A stretch of 64,000 bases of DNA, taken from NCBI RefSeq assembly GCF_010093595.1, contig NW_022985452.1, positions 124,001-188,000 on the forward strand, read 5' to 3'. Source of the DNA: Mytilinidion resinicola (taxonomy: Eukaryota; Ascomycota; Dothideomycetes; Mytilinidiales; Mytilinidiaceae). Both the position numbers and the translations under genes were made by a program. The notes beneath the pieces are model-generated. The model did not search any database, was not told the DNA's origin, and was given only the letters and a program-made list of their open reading frames with translations. Positions 20,601 to 33,985 of the stretch are shown piece after piece (position 1 is the first letter of the stretch; every line of letters begins with the position of its first letter).

Positions 20601-23600
20601 TTTCATCGAGAAGGGTGGACTTGAATTCGCTCTAGATTTCGCAACACTACCTTGCTTGCCGTACAAGTTCAATGATCCTACAGGTTCTAGCGAGGAGGTG
20701 AGCCGAGTAATTCAGCTACTTGTCGAGCAGAAACCGCATTTAGCACTTCCGTCGCTTCTTCAGCGGGCACAGAAAGCTGTAGATCAGCTGGAGCCTCTGA
20801 TGAAGCATAGCTCTGAAGAGGCCTTCTTTGCCCCGTTCACGAAATCGCCTCTGACGTCGGAATTTGCATCTTCTGCAACACGGCAAGATGTCTTAGACCA
20901 TGGCACCGGATATGCGAAAGCCCTTGTTACAGTCCAAACACTCTGCAACGCGCTCTCCTTGACGTTCCAGTCCCAAATCTACAATCATCGCTCTACGAAC
21001 AATATCTTCTCCCAGGTCAACCTTGCTGATATGTATGCGCGCCTAATAGAAAGCCTCGGCCGGCTTCATAGGAGTTGTGTTTGGGAAGAGATCCTGCTTC
21101 AGAACCAAATGCCATCAGATTGGGAGAAAGCTACGCGAATCAAGAGCTCTGGGTTTGGAACAGACGAGGCCGATGATGTCTTGCGAATATCGCATGATCG
21201 TACACCGTCTTTCTCAACCGAGACTACGACTGGTTTTGCGGATGGCCAGATCGCATCGACCAACGACAGCAACCACTCCGAAGGAACGGCAGACTCGGCG
21301 GCTCCCCGTAGAGATCGAGACAGTGCACAGTTCAAGAACACTCAAATCCTACGCTATCTTTTGAGCAGTGTGCCGACAGCAATCACGCCTTTCTTCTCCT
21401 CCCTCGGCAAGTTGCTCCTGTTCCGTCGAGGCATTGAACCATATCCGAAACAAGGTCATGTCATTGTAGCAGACCAACTTGCGAAAGCAGGCATGGATCA
21501 GTTGCTTTTCGACGTCCCAACCAATGCCGAATCAGCTAGGGATCGCTATGCCTATTGGATAGTCATCTTGACGGATGTCTCTCAACTCTTTATCGACACC
21601 GGCATGGAACGTGGCTATCCCCAGGCTTTGACACTTGTCTTGCAGTGCTTCAAGAACCAGGGGGGGTTTGCTGTTCTAGGCGACATTCTTGAGTCGTTTT
21701 ACGATGAGGCTACGTCTATCATCGCAACACAAGGTGATGACAAGCCCAAGGATGATGTGCAAGGAGCGCTTAATCTATCCCTTGGAGGGGTCAAGATCAT
21801 TCTCGCATTCTACCATCAGATCATCAACTCAAAGTTGATCAATGAGGCTTCACAGACTGCGGCGATGCAATCACGGCCAGACAAGGACCGAGATAAGCCT
21901 GACTACTTCTTTCCTAACCAGTTCGTGGTTGAACTTCGTGCGGCTGTCATCAAGCCAGTGCAGAAGATCTGGAACTCCGATCTCATGGACAAGGCTACGA
22001 CTTCCATTGTGAAAACTCTAGTCGCAATCTTGAAGACTGTGTTAGACGGTGACACCGAAAATGGAGCTTATAAGCGCTCTGACAAACTTCCGACGCGTAG
22101 TAAAATTCCTCTGAGGGTATACAAAGTGCGTCCCGAGAGTGTACAACGGTTGAAAGATTCAGGCTTCACTGAGGAGCTTGCTATAGAAGCTCTATATCGC
22201 TGTTTCGACGAAGCTACAAAGGCTCGCGAATACTGCGCTGCCCATGCAACTGATCTCAGGGCTTCCCGGAACCCATTGCCCTATTATGAGGTCAAGAAGG
22301 AATCTTCCTCTTCGCCTGTGAGGGCCGCTGTCGTTGTACCCGAGCCAATGGATGACTCTAGTACATCTGTCGATTCGGAGGCCCCAGATACCAATTCTGT
22401 GACCATGGAAGATGTAGCGGACTACTCCAAGCAAACACCATCGGCAGCTGGAGCAACCTCGACAATAGAGCCAGCCGGATCGCACCCAGTAACTGGATCA
22501 GAATGGGATGGGCCCTATCTCGTCCTAAAACTCAGCGACCGAGAGGATACAAAGCCGGTCCCAGTCGTCACGGTGGATGACCTGGATAGTGAACGCGCTA
22601 CGCTAAGGAAAAACCTGATCGACCGGTCGCTAGATGTACTCAACGTCCACGATAACGTTACTTTCGAGCTCTCTGACTTGATTTCAGCCGCTGTTTCCAA
22701 GGCAACGGAACCAACGGCATTGCGTGGTGAGATTGGATCTACACTGGTGCAATCTCTTATCTCGATGCAGACCGGCGATGACTTCCGTGACAACAGCAAG
22801 AAGATTGCTGCTTCCGCCCATCTGCTCGCGCTTGTTCTTCAAGAGAAGGACTTCTATGACGCGACTGTTGAGGAGTTGAAGGATAGCTTCTCGATACTGC
22901 TTGAGTTCATCAAGATCCCGCCCTCCCAGTCCACCGAAGAATCTGCGCCCTGGATAGGCCAAGTACTTCTCATTATAGAGCGCCTTTTGGCCGAAGACGC
23001 GCAGCCGCATCAAATACAGTGGACGCCTCCCAGCAGCGACAATCCGTCGGAAGACACGTCGATCGTGAAACTTCCCGAGCCAGTTGTGACTCTTGACGAA
23101 AAGAACCAGATGTTCGATGCCATCATGCAGGTATTGCCACAGATAGGCAAAGACGAATCTTTGGCGCTGTCTGTTTCTCGCGTTCTGGTAATGCTTACGC
23201 GGACTCGTAAAATTGCAGTTCGTCTTGGTGAAAAGCGAAATATCCAGAGACTCTTCCTCATGGTCAGACAACTCGCCGGAATCACAAATGACGGTCTTCG
23301 GAGCGCTTTCATGTTGATCCTCCGACACATCATTGAGGATGAAGCAATCATTCGCCAAGTCATGCGTAGCGAGATTCAGTCAGCTTTCGAGTCACGGGAC
23401 AGGAGGGCGACAGACACGACAGCCTACGTGAGGTCGATGTACCAACTGATCCTTCGCGATCCCGAAACCTTCGTGGAGGTGACGAATGAGAAACTTACGA
23501 TTCCGCGATACGAACCGAACCAGACACCACAGACTTTGGCGTTGAAAAAGGAGGCGACCGCTCTTCCGACCGCAGACAACGCTGGACCTGCCTCTGCCGA

Positions 23601-26600
23601 GATTAATGAGAACTCTGCGAGTTCCGACGCTGAAAAGATCAAGCCCTCAACTGAGGTGAAGTCAGGCGAAGGATTAGAGAGGACGAGAACTCAGGATCTT
23701 AAACCTCCTATTGTCGAGAATCCGGACGGCGTAATCCATTATATGCTGTGCGAGTTGCTGACTTACAAAGATGTGGATGACAAAGAGCCACCTGTCCAAT
23801 TCTCTGACGACAAAGCAAAGAAGTCGACAACCACAGATGTGGCGATGGCAAATGGGGAATCGAGCTCGTCTGCACCAGCAGCTTCGACCCCTGTAACTGA
23901 ATCAAAGAAGGCAGACAAAACGGAGTTCAAGGCTGAAGCGCACCCCATCTACATTTACCGATGCTTCATTCTTCAGTGCCTGACAGAGCTTCTTGCCAGC
24001 TACAACCGTACGAAAATTGAGTTTATCAATTTCTCACGCAAGGCCGATCCTCACGCCATGACGCCATCCAAACCTCGCTCCGGTGTCCTGAACTACTTGC
24101 TCAATGCATTGGTCCCAGTGGGAACCTTAAGTCACGGAGAAGATTTGGCGTTCAAGAAGCGGTCCGCAACCTCGTCCTGCGCCATCAATGTTGTCGTAGC
24201 TCTTTGTGTCAAAACCGGAGAGAATGGCATTGCAAAGGCTCTCCAGCCCTCGCCTTACGTCGAGGACGAGACCGATCTTCTTTTTGTCCGGAAGTTCGTG
24301 CTTGAGCACGCTATCAAAGCATTCAAAGACGCTTGCACATCGGAAGAACCACTGGATATGAAATACTCTCGCTTGCTTGCGATCTCTGACATCTTCTCTA
24401 AGATGATTCTTTCGAGACTCGATAATGGTGGCAGCACTAATGCACTCTCACCCACTCAGAAGCAACTAGCCAAGATCATGTATGAGAAGAACTTCATCTC
24501 GACGCTTACGACTTCTATTGCGGACATCGATCTCAACTTTCCCAATGCCAAGAGAGTAGTGAAGTACATACTACGGCCTCTCAAATTCCTAACCGAGATC
24601 GCCGTTGACCTCAGCACTCTTTACGAGGACTCGTCAACGCCAGGGAACACGGAAGAGGATGAGATATCAACTGCATCGGACGTCAGCGACATCGAGACAG
24701 ATCGAGAAGAGACCCCGGACCTCTTCCGCAACTCTACTCTCGGCATGTTTGAGCCTGGACAGAACATGGAGTCCGAATCTGATACCTCCGATGATGAGGA
24801 CGACGATGAGATCTACGATGACCAGTACGCCGACGACATGGAGTATGATGAAGAAATGGGCCAAGATGACGAAGATGTCATTAGCGAAGAAGACGAAGAA
24901 ATGGATGGCATGGGCCCCCTGGAAGGTCTTTCTGGCGAAATGCCCATGGACGTCGAGGTCGTCATAGGTGAAGAGGGCGACGACGATCTCTCCGAGGACG
25001 AAGACGGCTCAGAAGACGACGAGGACGATGACCCTGACGACAATGATATCGAGGATATGGAAGAAGTCACTGGAGATGACGAGAACGCTAGCCTTGGCGG
25101 AGGGGAAGAAGACGACTGGGCAAGCGAGGACGAGGATCACGATCACGACGGCTTCCTTGGGCCAGACGACGACGCCGACCACGATCACCAGTCCTCTATT
25201 AACCAGATCATTCAGGTCATCGGAGAGCGTGGTGGCCCTGACCTCATAGACCAACTTCAGGGCGACATGGCAATGGAGATGGCCGCAGAAGAGTTCATGG
25301 AGGAGGACATGCCGGATGAAGATGATGAAGATGACGAGGAGGAAGAGTATGATGAAGAAGACATCATCTACAACCCGGAAGGTGAAGATGATGAAGACAA
25401 CGGCGTACCCGACTTGGGCTGGGGCTTTGAGCCTACTCCGCATCCCCCCCGCGGCCATGCTCATCGCCTGAACCCATGGATGTTTGGAGGTGGTGACCGG
25501 ATCATGGTACCCACATATCGATCTCATAGGCCTGGAACTGCTCCGCGCGGCAATGATGATGGGGTCAACCCTCTCCTTTCACGTGCAGGTCGGTCCGGGC
25601 CAGGTGGTCATTTTGGTGGGCCTCGCCCCGAGAGCATGAGTGATTGGGTTCACGCTATCGATCCCATCCGTCCTGGTAGGATATTCGGCGGCGACAGCCC
25701 AGTGTCTTTTATCAGCAACCTCCTCAACGCCATGAATCAAGGCACCGTTCATCATCACAACGGCGCGTTCCACCTCTCAATCGGAAACTTACCCATGGGG
25801 CTACCACCGCCTATTGATCCCGGGTTTTCGCGGAACATGCGTCGTCCACAAGAGCAACACACTCGAGCTTCGCGGGAAGATCCTTCCCTTGCAATTTCTT
25901 TCATCCGCGCCGGTACTATGACGCGCTGGCAAGAAGAGGCTCGGATGATATTCGGCAACAATGTTACAGATAAGAGCCAGCGAGTAGTCAAATCGATACT
26001 GCGACTGTTAGTTCCACCTGCACTCGAAGCTGCGAAGCGATCGAAGGAAGAGCTCGCCGCGAAACAGAAGAAAGAAAAGGAAGAAAAGGAGGCTAGAGAG
26101 AAGAAGGAGCGTGAAGAGCGTGAAGCTGCTGAGGCCGAAGCAAAAGCTGCTGCCGATGCCGAAGAGGCGGCGGCTGCTGCTGCTGCGGCTGCTGCCGAGA
26201 CTACCGAACAACCTGCCGACGAGAGCGGCGAAGTGGAGCAAGCGTCTGCTACTGCAGTAGAGGGTCAAGCTATGGAGGGCGTTGAGGCAACTCAGCCAGG
26301 CCCTGCGGCCGAGGCGACTGAAGCAGGCCCAGCAGAACCAACGCCACGAATCACGACAACGATCCGTGGCCGAGAGCTTGACATAACTGGCATGGGTATC
26401 GACATGGAGTATCTGGACGCTTTGCCCGAAGACATTCGAGAGGAAGTCCTGATGCAACAAGTCCAGGAGCAGCGTTCACAGGCCGCAGCCGCAGGCGAAG
26501 AACCTACTGACATTAGCCGAGAATTCCTGGAAGCATTGCCGCCCGACATTCGAGAGGAGCTTCTCCAGCAGGAAGCTGCGGAGCGTCGTCGGAGAGAACG

Positions 26601-29600
26601 CGAAGAGCAGCGCCGCCGGGCACCCGCCGGTGCGGCTGCAGCTCGCGGAGAAGATATGGACACTGCTAGCTTCCTTGCTTCTCTGGAACCCGGCCTACGA
26701 CATGCCGTCCTCATGGACCAAGATGAGGATATGCTGGCCCAGCTACCAGCGGAATTTGCAATTGAAGCTAGAGCCTTGGGGGGTGATCGACGGCTCAATC
26801 AGCTTGATGCCTACAATACTCAAATGCGGCGCGCACGTGGTCTTGGTCTTGACCGAGGACACGTCGACGAACAAGGTCAGAAGAGAAAGGCGCGGCCCTG
26901 TGTACAAATGTTGGACAAAGCTGGAGTTGCCACCCTTCTACGACTGATGTTCATTCCCCAGACTGGCAGCTCAAAACAGAGCCTCAACTCTGTGCTCAAG
27001 AGTGTTTGCGAAAACCGACAGAACCGCGCAGAAGTCATCAGCATTCTCCTCTCGATCCTGCAAGATGGCAGCGCAGACATCAACGCAGTGGAGCGGAGTT
27101 TCACCCAACTATCCCTTCGTGCTAAGCAGCCCGCCTCGCAAAAGACCCCACAGCCGCTCAAGAGATCCTTGACGGGTCAGTTTCCAACCGGCACCGAGGT
27201 GTCCCCTCTTATGGTTGTTCAACAATGCCTCAATACTCTGGTCTATCTGACCGGCACCAATCCACATATTTCGAACTTCTTCCTGTCGGAGCACGAGACT
27301 GCTGTTGGGTTCAAGAGTCGGGCAAACCGCAAAGGCAAGGCGAAAGAGACCAAAGCCACGAAATATCCTCTGAATGCTTTGCTCAGTCTGCTGGACCGGA
27401 AACTTATCATCGAGAGTTCAACTATAATGGAACAACTGGCCACTCTTCTGTGCAGCATCACTCAACCGCTGCAGGCCTTACTAAAGAAGGAAAAGGAGAA
27501 GCCAGCCGAGGAGAAGAAAGATGGCGACAATGAAGATGAAATTCAGGCGACACCAGACCAAGCCACCACTTCCGCTCAACCCGGAACTGGAACTTCTGGT
27601 GATACTGAGATGACTTCGGCGCCGAATGTTGTACAACCAATCCAGGCTACGGCTGAAGGAGAAACATCAACATCGGAACCTCAAGCACCAGCGGCCGAAG
27701 CAGCTGATGCAGAGGACAAAGCTAAGAAAGCTCGAGCTCTTGTGCCTCCAGACGTTCCGGATTACAACCTCCGACTAGTCGCTAAGATCTTGGCTGCCCG
27801 GGAGTGTAGCAGCAAAACATTCAAGGATACACTTTCCGTCATTAACAATCTGTCGCCTATTCCCGGGGCGAAGGAGGTATTTGGAAAGGAGTTGATTGAT
27901 ATTGCACAGAGCCTTGGCCAGTCAATCCTTAGGGATCTCGAGGATCTGACCGCTCAAATTTCCAAGGCAGAATCGCCCACCGATGTTCAAGGAATGGCGC
28001 TATCAAACTTCTCGCCTGCCAGCTCTGACCAGGCAAAGCTTCTCCGCGTTTTGACTGCTCTCGACTATCTCTTTGATCCCAAGCGGGCAGAGATCCAGGA
28101 TAAACCGTCCTCAAGCGGCGTGGAAGCATTGGAGTCATCTCAAAAGGATGATATCCTCACTACGCTCTATGAGAACTCAACCTTTGGCCCACTGTGGAAC
28201 AAGCTCAGCGAGTGTTTGGCGGCGATTCGCCGACGAGGAAACATGCTCAACATTGCTACAATCCTCTTGCCCTTGATAGAAGTACTGATGGTTGTGTGCA
28301 AGAACACGACGCTGAAAGATGCCCCTCTCGGAAAGATGCATGCGAAGGAGTTTGCGCTCTCCAGTCCGCCACCAGAGTCAAAGATGGAGACACTTTTCTT
28401 TACGTTTACAGAGGACCATCGGAAAATACTGAATGATCTTGTCCGCCAAAATCCCAAACTCATGAGCGGCTCCTTCTCGCTTCTAGTCAAGAATTCCAAG
28501 GTTCTCGAATTCGATAACAAGCGTAACTACTTCAATCGTCGGCTCCATTCGCGTGGCACAGAGGCTAGACATTCGCATTCAGCTCTCCAGCTTCAAGTTC
28601 GACGTGACCAAGTCTTCCTCGACTCATTCAAGTCTCTCTACTACAAGAGCGCCGACGAGATGAAGTACGGGAAGCTAAGCATTCGCTTTCATGGCGAAGA
28701 AGGAGTTGATGCGGGAGGAGTTACTCGAGAATGGTTCCAGGTGCTTTCGCGGCAGATGTTCAATCCTGACTACGCCTTGTTTGTTCCTGTGGCCTCGGAC
28801 CGCACTACGTTCCACCCGAATCGCCTCAGTGCGATCAACCCAGAGCATGCGTTGTTCTTCAAATTTATTGGCCGCATCATCGGAAAGGCCCTCTACGAAG
28901 GTCGCGTTCTTGACTGCCATTTCAGCAGGGCTGTGTACAAGAAAATCCTTGGCAAGTCCGTGAACCTGAAAGACATGGAGACTCTAGACCTTGAGTACTA
29001 CAAGTCGCTGCTCTGGATGCTGGAGAACGATATCACCGACATCATTACGGAGACTTTCTCCATTGATATCGACCAGTTCGGCGAAGTCCAAACTGTCGAC
29101 CTGATCGAGGATGGCCGCAATATCCCGGTTACAGAAGACAACAAGCATGAATATGTCCGTCTTGTCACCGAGCAACGCCTCACAGGTTCCGTACAGGAGC
29201 AGTTGGAGCATTTCTTGAAGGGTAAGTTGTCCGAAAATCAAAGGGTAGACGTTTGCTAACATGCACGATTAGGTTTCCATGACATAGTTCCGGCCGAACT
29301 CATCTCCATCTTCAGCGAACAAGAACTTGAACTGCTTATATCTGGTCTGCCTGACATCAATGTTGATGACTGGAAGAACAATACCGAGTACCATAACTAC
29401 ACTGCCGCATCCCCGCAGATCCAGTGGTTCTGGCGTGCAATGCGATCGTTTGACAAAGAAGAGCGTGCCAAGCTTCTTCAGTTCGTCACAGGAACCAGCA
29501 AGGTACCTCTCAACGGGTTCAAAGAGCTTGAAGGTATGAATGGCTTTAGTCGCTTTAACATTCACCGCGACTACGGCAGCAAGGACAGGTTGCCAAGCTC

Positions 29601-29764
29601 TCACACATGCTTCAATCGTAAGGCTTACCTCCAACTTTCTTCTAAGTTCTAATCTAACAAATTACGCAGAACTCGATCTCCCAGAGTATGAAACATACGA
29701 GGCTCTCCGGCAACAACTCTACACGGCCATGACAGCTGGAAGCGAATACTTCGGATTCGCCTAA
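17602..29764 (+). CDS. TOM1: TOM1/HUWE1-type HECT E3 ubiquitin ligase
   Basis: Four exons (17602-17649, 17707-29221, 29273-29617, 29670-29764) give exactly 4000 residues. The short first exon encodes [16 protein letters not shown], the conserved N-terminus of fungal TOM1, and joins [17 protein letters not shown] across a 57-nt intron. The N-terminal 900 residues form the armadillo-like DUF908/DUF913 region. A UBA-like helix bundle lies near 1490-1530 ([20 protein letters not shown]). A very acidic region spans about 2370-2590. Ubiquitin-binding motifs occur near 2920 (LPEDIREEV) and 2958 (LPPDIREEL), with a weaker LPAEF near 3030. The HECT domain fills about 3640-4000, with catalytic Cys3967 in LPSSHTCFN and the acidic-aromatic end EYFGFA. 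It transfers ubiquitin from an E2 to substrates; yeast Tom1 acts on excess histones, ribosomal proteins and mRNA export factors. Exon 2 alone is 11.5 kb without a stop. Confidence 0.96.
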
Positions 29765-30868
29765 AAGCTTTTCGTCGCACAAACACAAACACCTCCACGA
29801 AATTGACGATAGTATGTTTCCAATTTTCAACTGCATTGGCCGGCGTCGGGAGAGATATCGAAGGCTCGTGCCAATCATGGGCTTTGGTTGTTTTCGATTT
29901 TGGCATTTCCTGGGCGGGACGCTATATCCTATCTCTGTTCGGGGCCCTCGAGCAAACTCCGACTTGCTTTACATCATGCGCCCCCTTTCGATCGAGATTG
30001 ATCATGGCGTTCATTGCGGCACCTGTGTTTTGTTGTAACACTACAACTGGGGAGTGGAGAATGGAGAATAGAGTGGCGTGAAGAGAAATGCGGAGGGCTT
30101 GGAAAAAGGGGTGATGGACCGGAGTGCAGACGGTTGCGGTTGCGGTTGCGGTTGCGGTTACGGTTGCTCTTGCGGTTGTGATTCTTTTCTTTTCTTTTCT
30201 TTGCTTCTCTCCCTTCCAATCTTCCGCTTTTCTCGACTTTCTGCCATTCGGGCTGGGGGAGGGACGAGTGCAGGTCGTTCCCTTGTTTTCTGGCTCGGGT
30301 AGGACGGGATTGAGAGATGACCCGGGGGTTGCGATGGTGGTTATTGCGTGCGTTGTGAATAGTTTTAATCCCTCTAAGGTTGGGTCTAGAATACTTTTGT
30401 GCCGTGCTATGCCTTTCGCCGTGATAGAAACCATGTCCGCTTCTCTCACGGCTCCCACTTCATAGAAATACAAGCCAAAGATTTTACACTCATCAAATTC
30501 GTAGGAGTTGCAGAGCGGCCAAGCTGGACGGTCATTCGGGACGCAAGGAGGTCTATCTGGAGGCGTATAGATTGACAGTCTAGCTATTGTGCCGAAGAGG
30601 AGCATGGCGTTTGTCTCCGTAAGGTCTACCAACCTCGTAGGCACATTGTGATCGAACACTGCCAAGACCAAAGAGGTGGGCATGGTATTAGCTGCCGTCA
30701 TAGTACCATACTCACGCCTCCCACATCATAGTATTACAAGCTAGAACATCTGCAGGATCTATTAGCAAATCGTGATACAGCGCTTGTAAGTCTAACAACA
30801 TGTAATTACATCGCCTATCTAAACCGTATAAAGAACCTTCCCCCTCTTCGTGCGCCTCTACCTCCTAT
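29765..30868. other. Convergent intergenic region
   Basis: It holds the 3' flanks of the HECT ligase (plus) and the MFS gene (minus). A 259-codon minus-strand frame (29922-30701) crosses the hexanucleotide repeat; its second half is low-complexity and nothing supports it as a gene. Confidence 0.5.
30131..30178. repeat. GGTTGC hexanucleotide microsatellite
   Basis: About seven to eight units of CGGTTG/GGTTGC, the later ones imperfect (GGTTAC, TCTTGC). It lies 370 bp after the HECT ligase stop codon. It is not a fungal telomere repeat. Confidence 0.85.
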
Positions 30869-32891
30869 CTAAGCAATAGTATCATACTCCGGATTCACCC
30901 ACCCGGGCATCCCGCTCCACTGCCTCATCTTCGGGCCAAAATAGTGCACGCACGCCAGCGCCGGCACACAGAACCAAAACGTGATGATCCCCTGCACCGC
31001 GAACGTCCACGTATACCCCTGCGCTGTCACCCACGGCGCGATGAAGAACGGGTTAACGAACGCGGAGAGATTCAGGAACACGGAGTAAAACGTGATGATG
31101 GACATGGACTGCAGCGGGTAGCAGTCCACGATGTAGCTAGCGACAGCCGTGTTGCCCATCTGGATCCCGGCCGCGAATAAGAAGAAAGCGATTTGCCCGA
31201 CTATCCAGTGGTAGGCCTTGTCGATGCTGATACCCCAGATGATGAGCCCAATGGCGGAGAGCAGTGCCGCGGGGTAGGCGAGCCAGAGACGCATTTCCGG
31301 GAGGCGGATGCCGTTGTTGCGTTTTGCGAGCTTGAGCGTCAGCCAGTCGCTGAGGCGGCCGGAGAAGAAGAGCTCCGAGAAGAGGGTGCCGAGGATCAGG
31401 CCGATGAAAAGAAGCCCCTGGATTTGGGGGGAGTATTGAACGTAGGCGGAGGGGATAAATGTAATAATAGATAATACCCACCAATACCACCCAAAGCAGA
31501 AAATCCAGACGGTGGAGAAGACGGTGAGGTATTTGAAGGTGAGGGCGAAGCGGAGGATGGAGTCCCAGGGCTTGGGGTGCTATCCGTGCTGTTAGAGATG
31601 GGAGCTTATGATAATTAGAGAGAGGGAGATGTTACTTTCATGCCTGGGACGGGCTTGATGTTGATGAATGCGAGCGTTTTCGTGCGAGGGAGGGATTCGT
31701 CCGTGGCGATGCTAGCTCGGCGTTCGGTTTTCTCGATGTCGGCGACTCCTGTCGTTTCAGCGTAGGGCATTACTCTGAGCATGTGGTTCCTGGGGTAGAG
31801 TGTCTCCGGCAAGAACGCGATTTCTGCGGCAAGGATGGTGGCGAAGAAGATAGATGTAAGCCAGTTACACCATGCCTCAGACACAAGATCCACGAAGCCA
31901 CCGATCAGAGGGCCGACTATTAGACCCATGTCGATGGCTAGGACCCAGAGACCGACTTTGAGACCCCGCTGATATTCGTAGTAAATGTCGTTTATGATCG
32001 CAAGACCGACTGTGGCGGCTGGACTCACGCCGAAACCTTGGAAAAATCGGGCGGCCATGTAGCCTTGGTAGTCCTGCGAAGGTTAACGATGCTCATAAGA
32101 CGTGAAAACTGTGAGTCATGTGACCGAAGCGTGACTTTCACGTGACCGCGCGATATATGCATAGGTACTATCTGGATACAGTTGAAGTAAATGAGATGCA
32201 GCAACGTACTTGAGCTTTCGCGGCGCCTATAGTGGCCGCAAAGGCAATGATGGTGCCAATGATGAATATGAGCTGCGAGGGTCAGCGGTGCACAAAAAGG
32301 GGCTCTGACAGCACACGACTTCAAAATCTCCATAAAACTCAATATGCTCGCAAGAAGTGGTTTTTTCACCTCTGGTGGGAAGCACATGACTTATCCGTGA
32401 AACGCACATGACTGTGCGGATCTATACAACAAAACAATACAACCATTACAAGCAAGCGAAATGCAGAGACCTACCCGTCGTCCATAGATATCGGCGAGAG
32501 AGCTCCAAAACAGAGGTCCCACGGAGAGGCCCAAAGCGGGAATCGCAACAGTCCAATTAACCTGACCGAGGTCGATGCCATACTGTTCCTGGATTTGCGG
32601 GAACGAGGGTACTGTCGTGGTCGTGATGTACGTAAACATAAAGTACCTAGCCCTGTCAATTGGGTGCGCAATACGAATGGGCTATTAGGTAACATACAGT
32701 GACATGACAATTGCGAGGATGCAGTTCTTGCGCCATCGGGTCCAGTTCAGAGGGTCAAGAGGATCGCTGGTTGGCTGTGGGTGAAGCTTGATGCCATCCC
32801 TCATGACCGTAGGCAAGTCATTGGTTCCAGCATCCTCTACTCCACGCTTTTCGTCCATATCGGTCTTCTCGTGATTAGTCAGGTCGTCCAT
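30869..32891 (-). CDS. Major facilitator superfamily transporter (DHA1-like)
   Basis: Five exons (32698-32891, 32475-32646, 32210-32272, 31636-32073, 30869-31579) assemble in phase to 525 residues. The N-terminus is cytoplasmic and ends in DPLNWTRWRKN, a hallmark of fungal MFS exporters. Residues 105-125 contain PLFWSSLADIYGRR, the motif A loop between helices 2 and 3. Exon 3 is exactly 21 codons, LIFIIGTIIAFAATIGAAKA. Exon 4 contains MAARFFQGFGVSPAATVGLA and the helix 6-7 loop. The last exon carries the C-terminal helices. About 12 membrane helices are expected, acting as proton antiport export across the plasma membrane. The substrate is unknown. The first ATG near the family N-terminus was used; the frame is open further upstream. 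It is divergent from the MATE transporter gene starting 1.1 kb away. Confidence 0.9.
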
Positions 32892-33985
32892 TGTGCATCC
32901 CTCTGCCTCGCAATGATGGGGAAACAGGAGTATAAGTCTAGAGGGCTGGGACTGAGACACCACCCCAATTACGCCCGGCACCCCTTGTAGACTGCCTACA
33001 CGGATCGCAGTGAGATACACATGCTGCTGATAGCAGGCGAAAAGCAAGGCTGCGATAGGGATCGGATTTGTGAGTGCAACATTAATTGAAGATTTGCAGT
33101 GCAGGCAACGAAACCCCCGTCGATGAGCCGAGATTTGCGGCTGGACCACCACGCAGTCAAAGCGGTCACCAGCTCCGCGTTTGGCGACCCGGACTGCGAC
33201 GCCTTGCGCCTTGTATCTTGGCAGGTGGTGACAAAAGGAAAGTGTTACGGGCGGTTATCATCTGGGGTCGTGAAGAATTGCAGGGAGCTGCCAAGGTTCG
33301 GCAAATTTCTGTGAATTGGGTGGCCCGGCTGTCCTGCACCCTACGCAATCAGCCGTGGGAAAACATGTCCCCCTTCATCCCCTCGCGAGCTTCCTCTTGT
33401 CGCGTCACGCCCGGCCGTTGCTGGCTCGTGGGACTCCCATCTATCGCAAAGCCATGCGCCTCCAATTAGCACGCTGTATAGTCGCCTTCGTCACGTAAAG
33501 CTTGCGTTTGCTGAGGCCTCGAACAGAGCTGGCTGTCAAAACGTAAGAGTTAGCTCAGCTCTTTAGTCACGTCGTCAGAACGCAGCCAGAATGCGCGCAG
33601 ATAAGACATCGATGTACAGTTAACCACTCATTGACCTCTCCCGATCGTGCATATCTTATAACGCCATCGACTCGTCCCCACTGTATCACCGATGAGAGCG
33701 TTGTGCGCTTCCGAGTGGCCAGTATGTCGTGTTGCCCGGGCTTCCTTTCATTCTTTATCTGTTCTCTTCATTTGTCCATCGATTATACATACATAGATGC
33801 TTGGGCGGTGATACAGTTGTGTAGAAGGGACGTCCAACCCTCTCTTTTCCTTCCCTCTTACCCTGCTGTCTCACCCACCTCATCACTCTCTCCAACGCCA
33901 CGATATCTCTGAGGCTATCTTCAAACCATTCCTAGTCTCTGCATGCCATTCTTGAACACTCACGACATCTTTGACCCAATCCAAT
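32892..33985. promoter_or_regulatory. Shared divergent promoter region of MFS and MATE genes
   Basis: 1.1 kb between two head-to-head transporter starts. Short frames here lack coding features. The last 150 bases before the MATE start are CT-rich, as in fungal core promoters. Co-regulation is possible but not shown. Confidence 0.5.

Noticed and set aside
25009..25527. Long minus-strand frames opposite the acidic region of the HECT ligase
   Set aside because: They are antisense shadows of GAT/GAC/GAA-rich coding DNA, which has few stops on the other strand.
30131..30178. GGTTGC repeats as an internal telomere-like tract
   Set aside because: Filamentous ascomycete telomeres are TTAGGG; this is a different hexamer and an ordinary microsatellite.
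29922..30701. 259-codon minus-strand open frame after the HECT ligase gene
   Set aside because: It crosses a hexanucleotide microsatellite, its second half is low-complexity, and no motif or splice structure supports it.
31137..31490. Alternative minus-strand frame and possible intron (GTATTATCT near 31465) within MFS exon 5
   Set aside because: The main frame reads straight through with family-typical sequence, FGWYWWVLSIITFIP, so no intron is needed.
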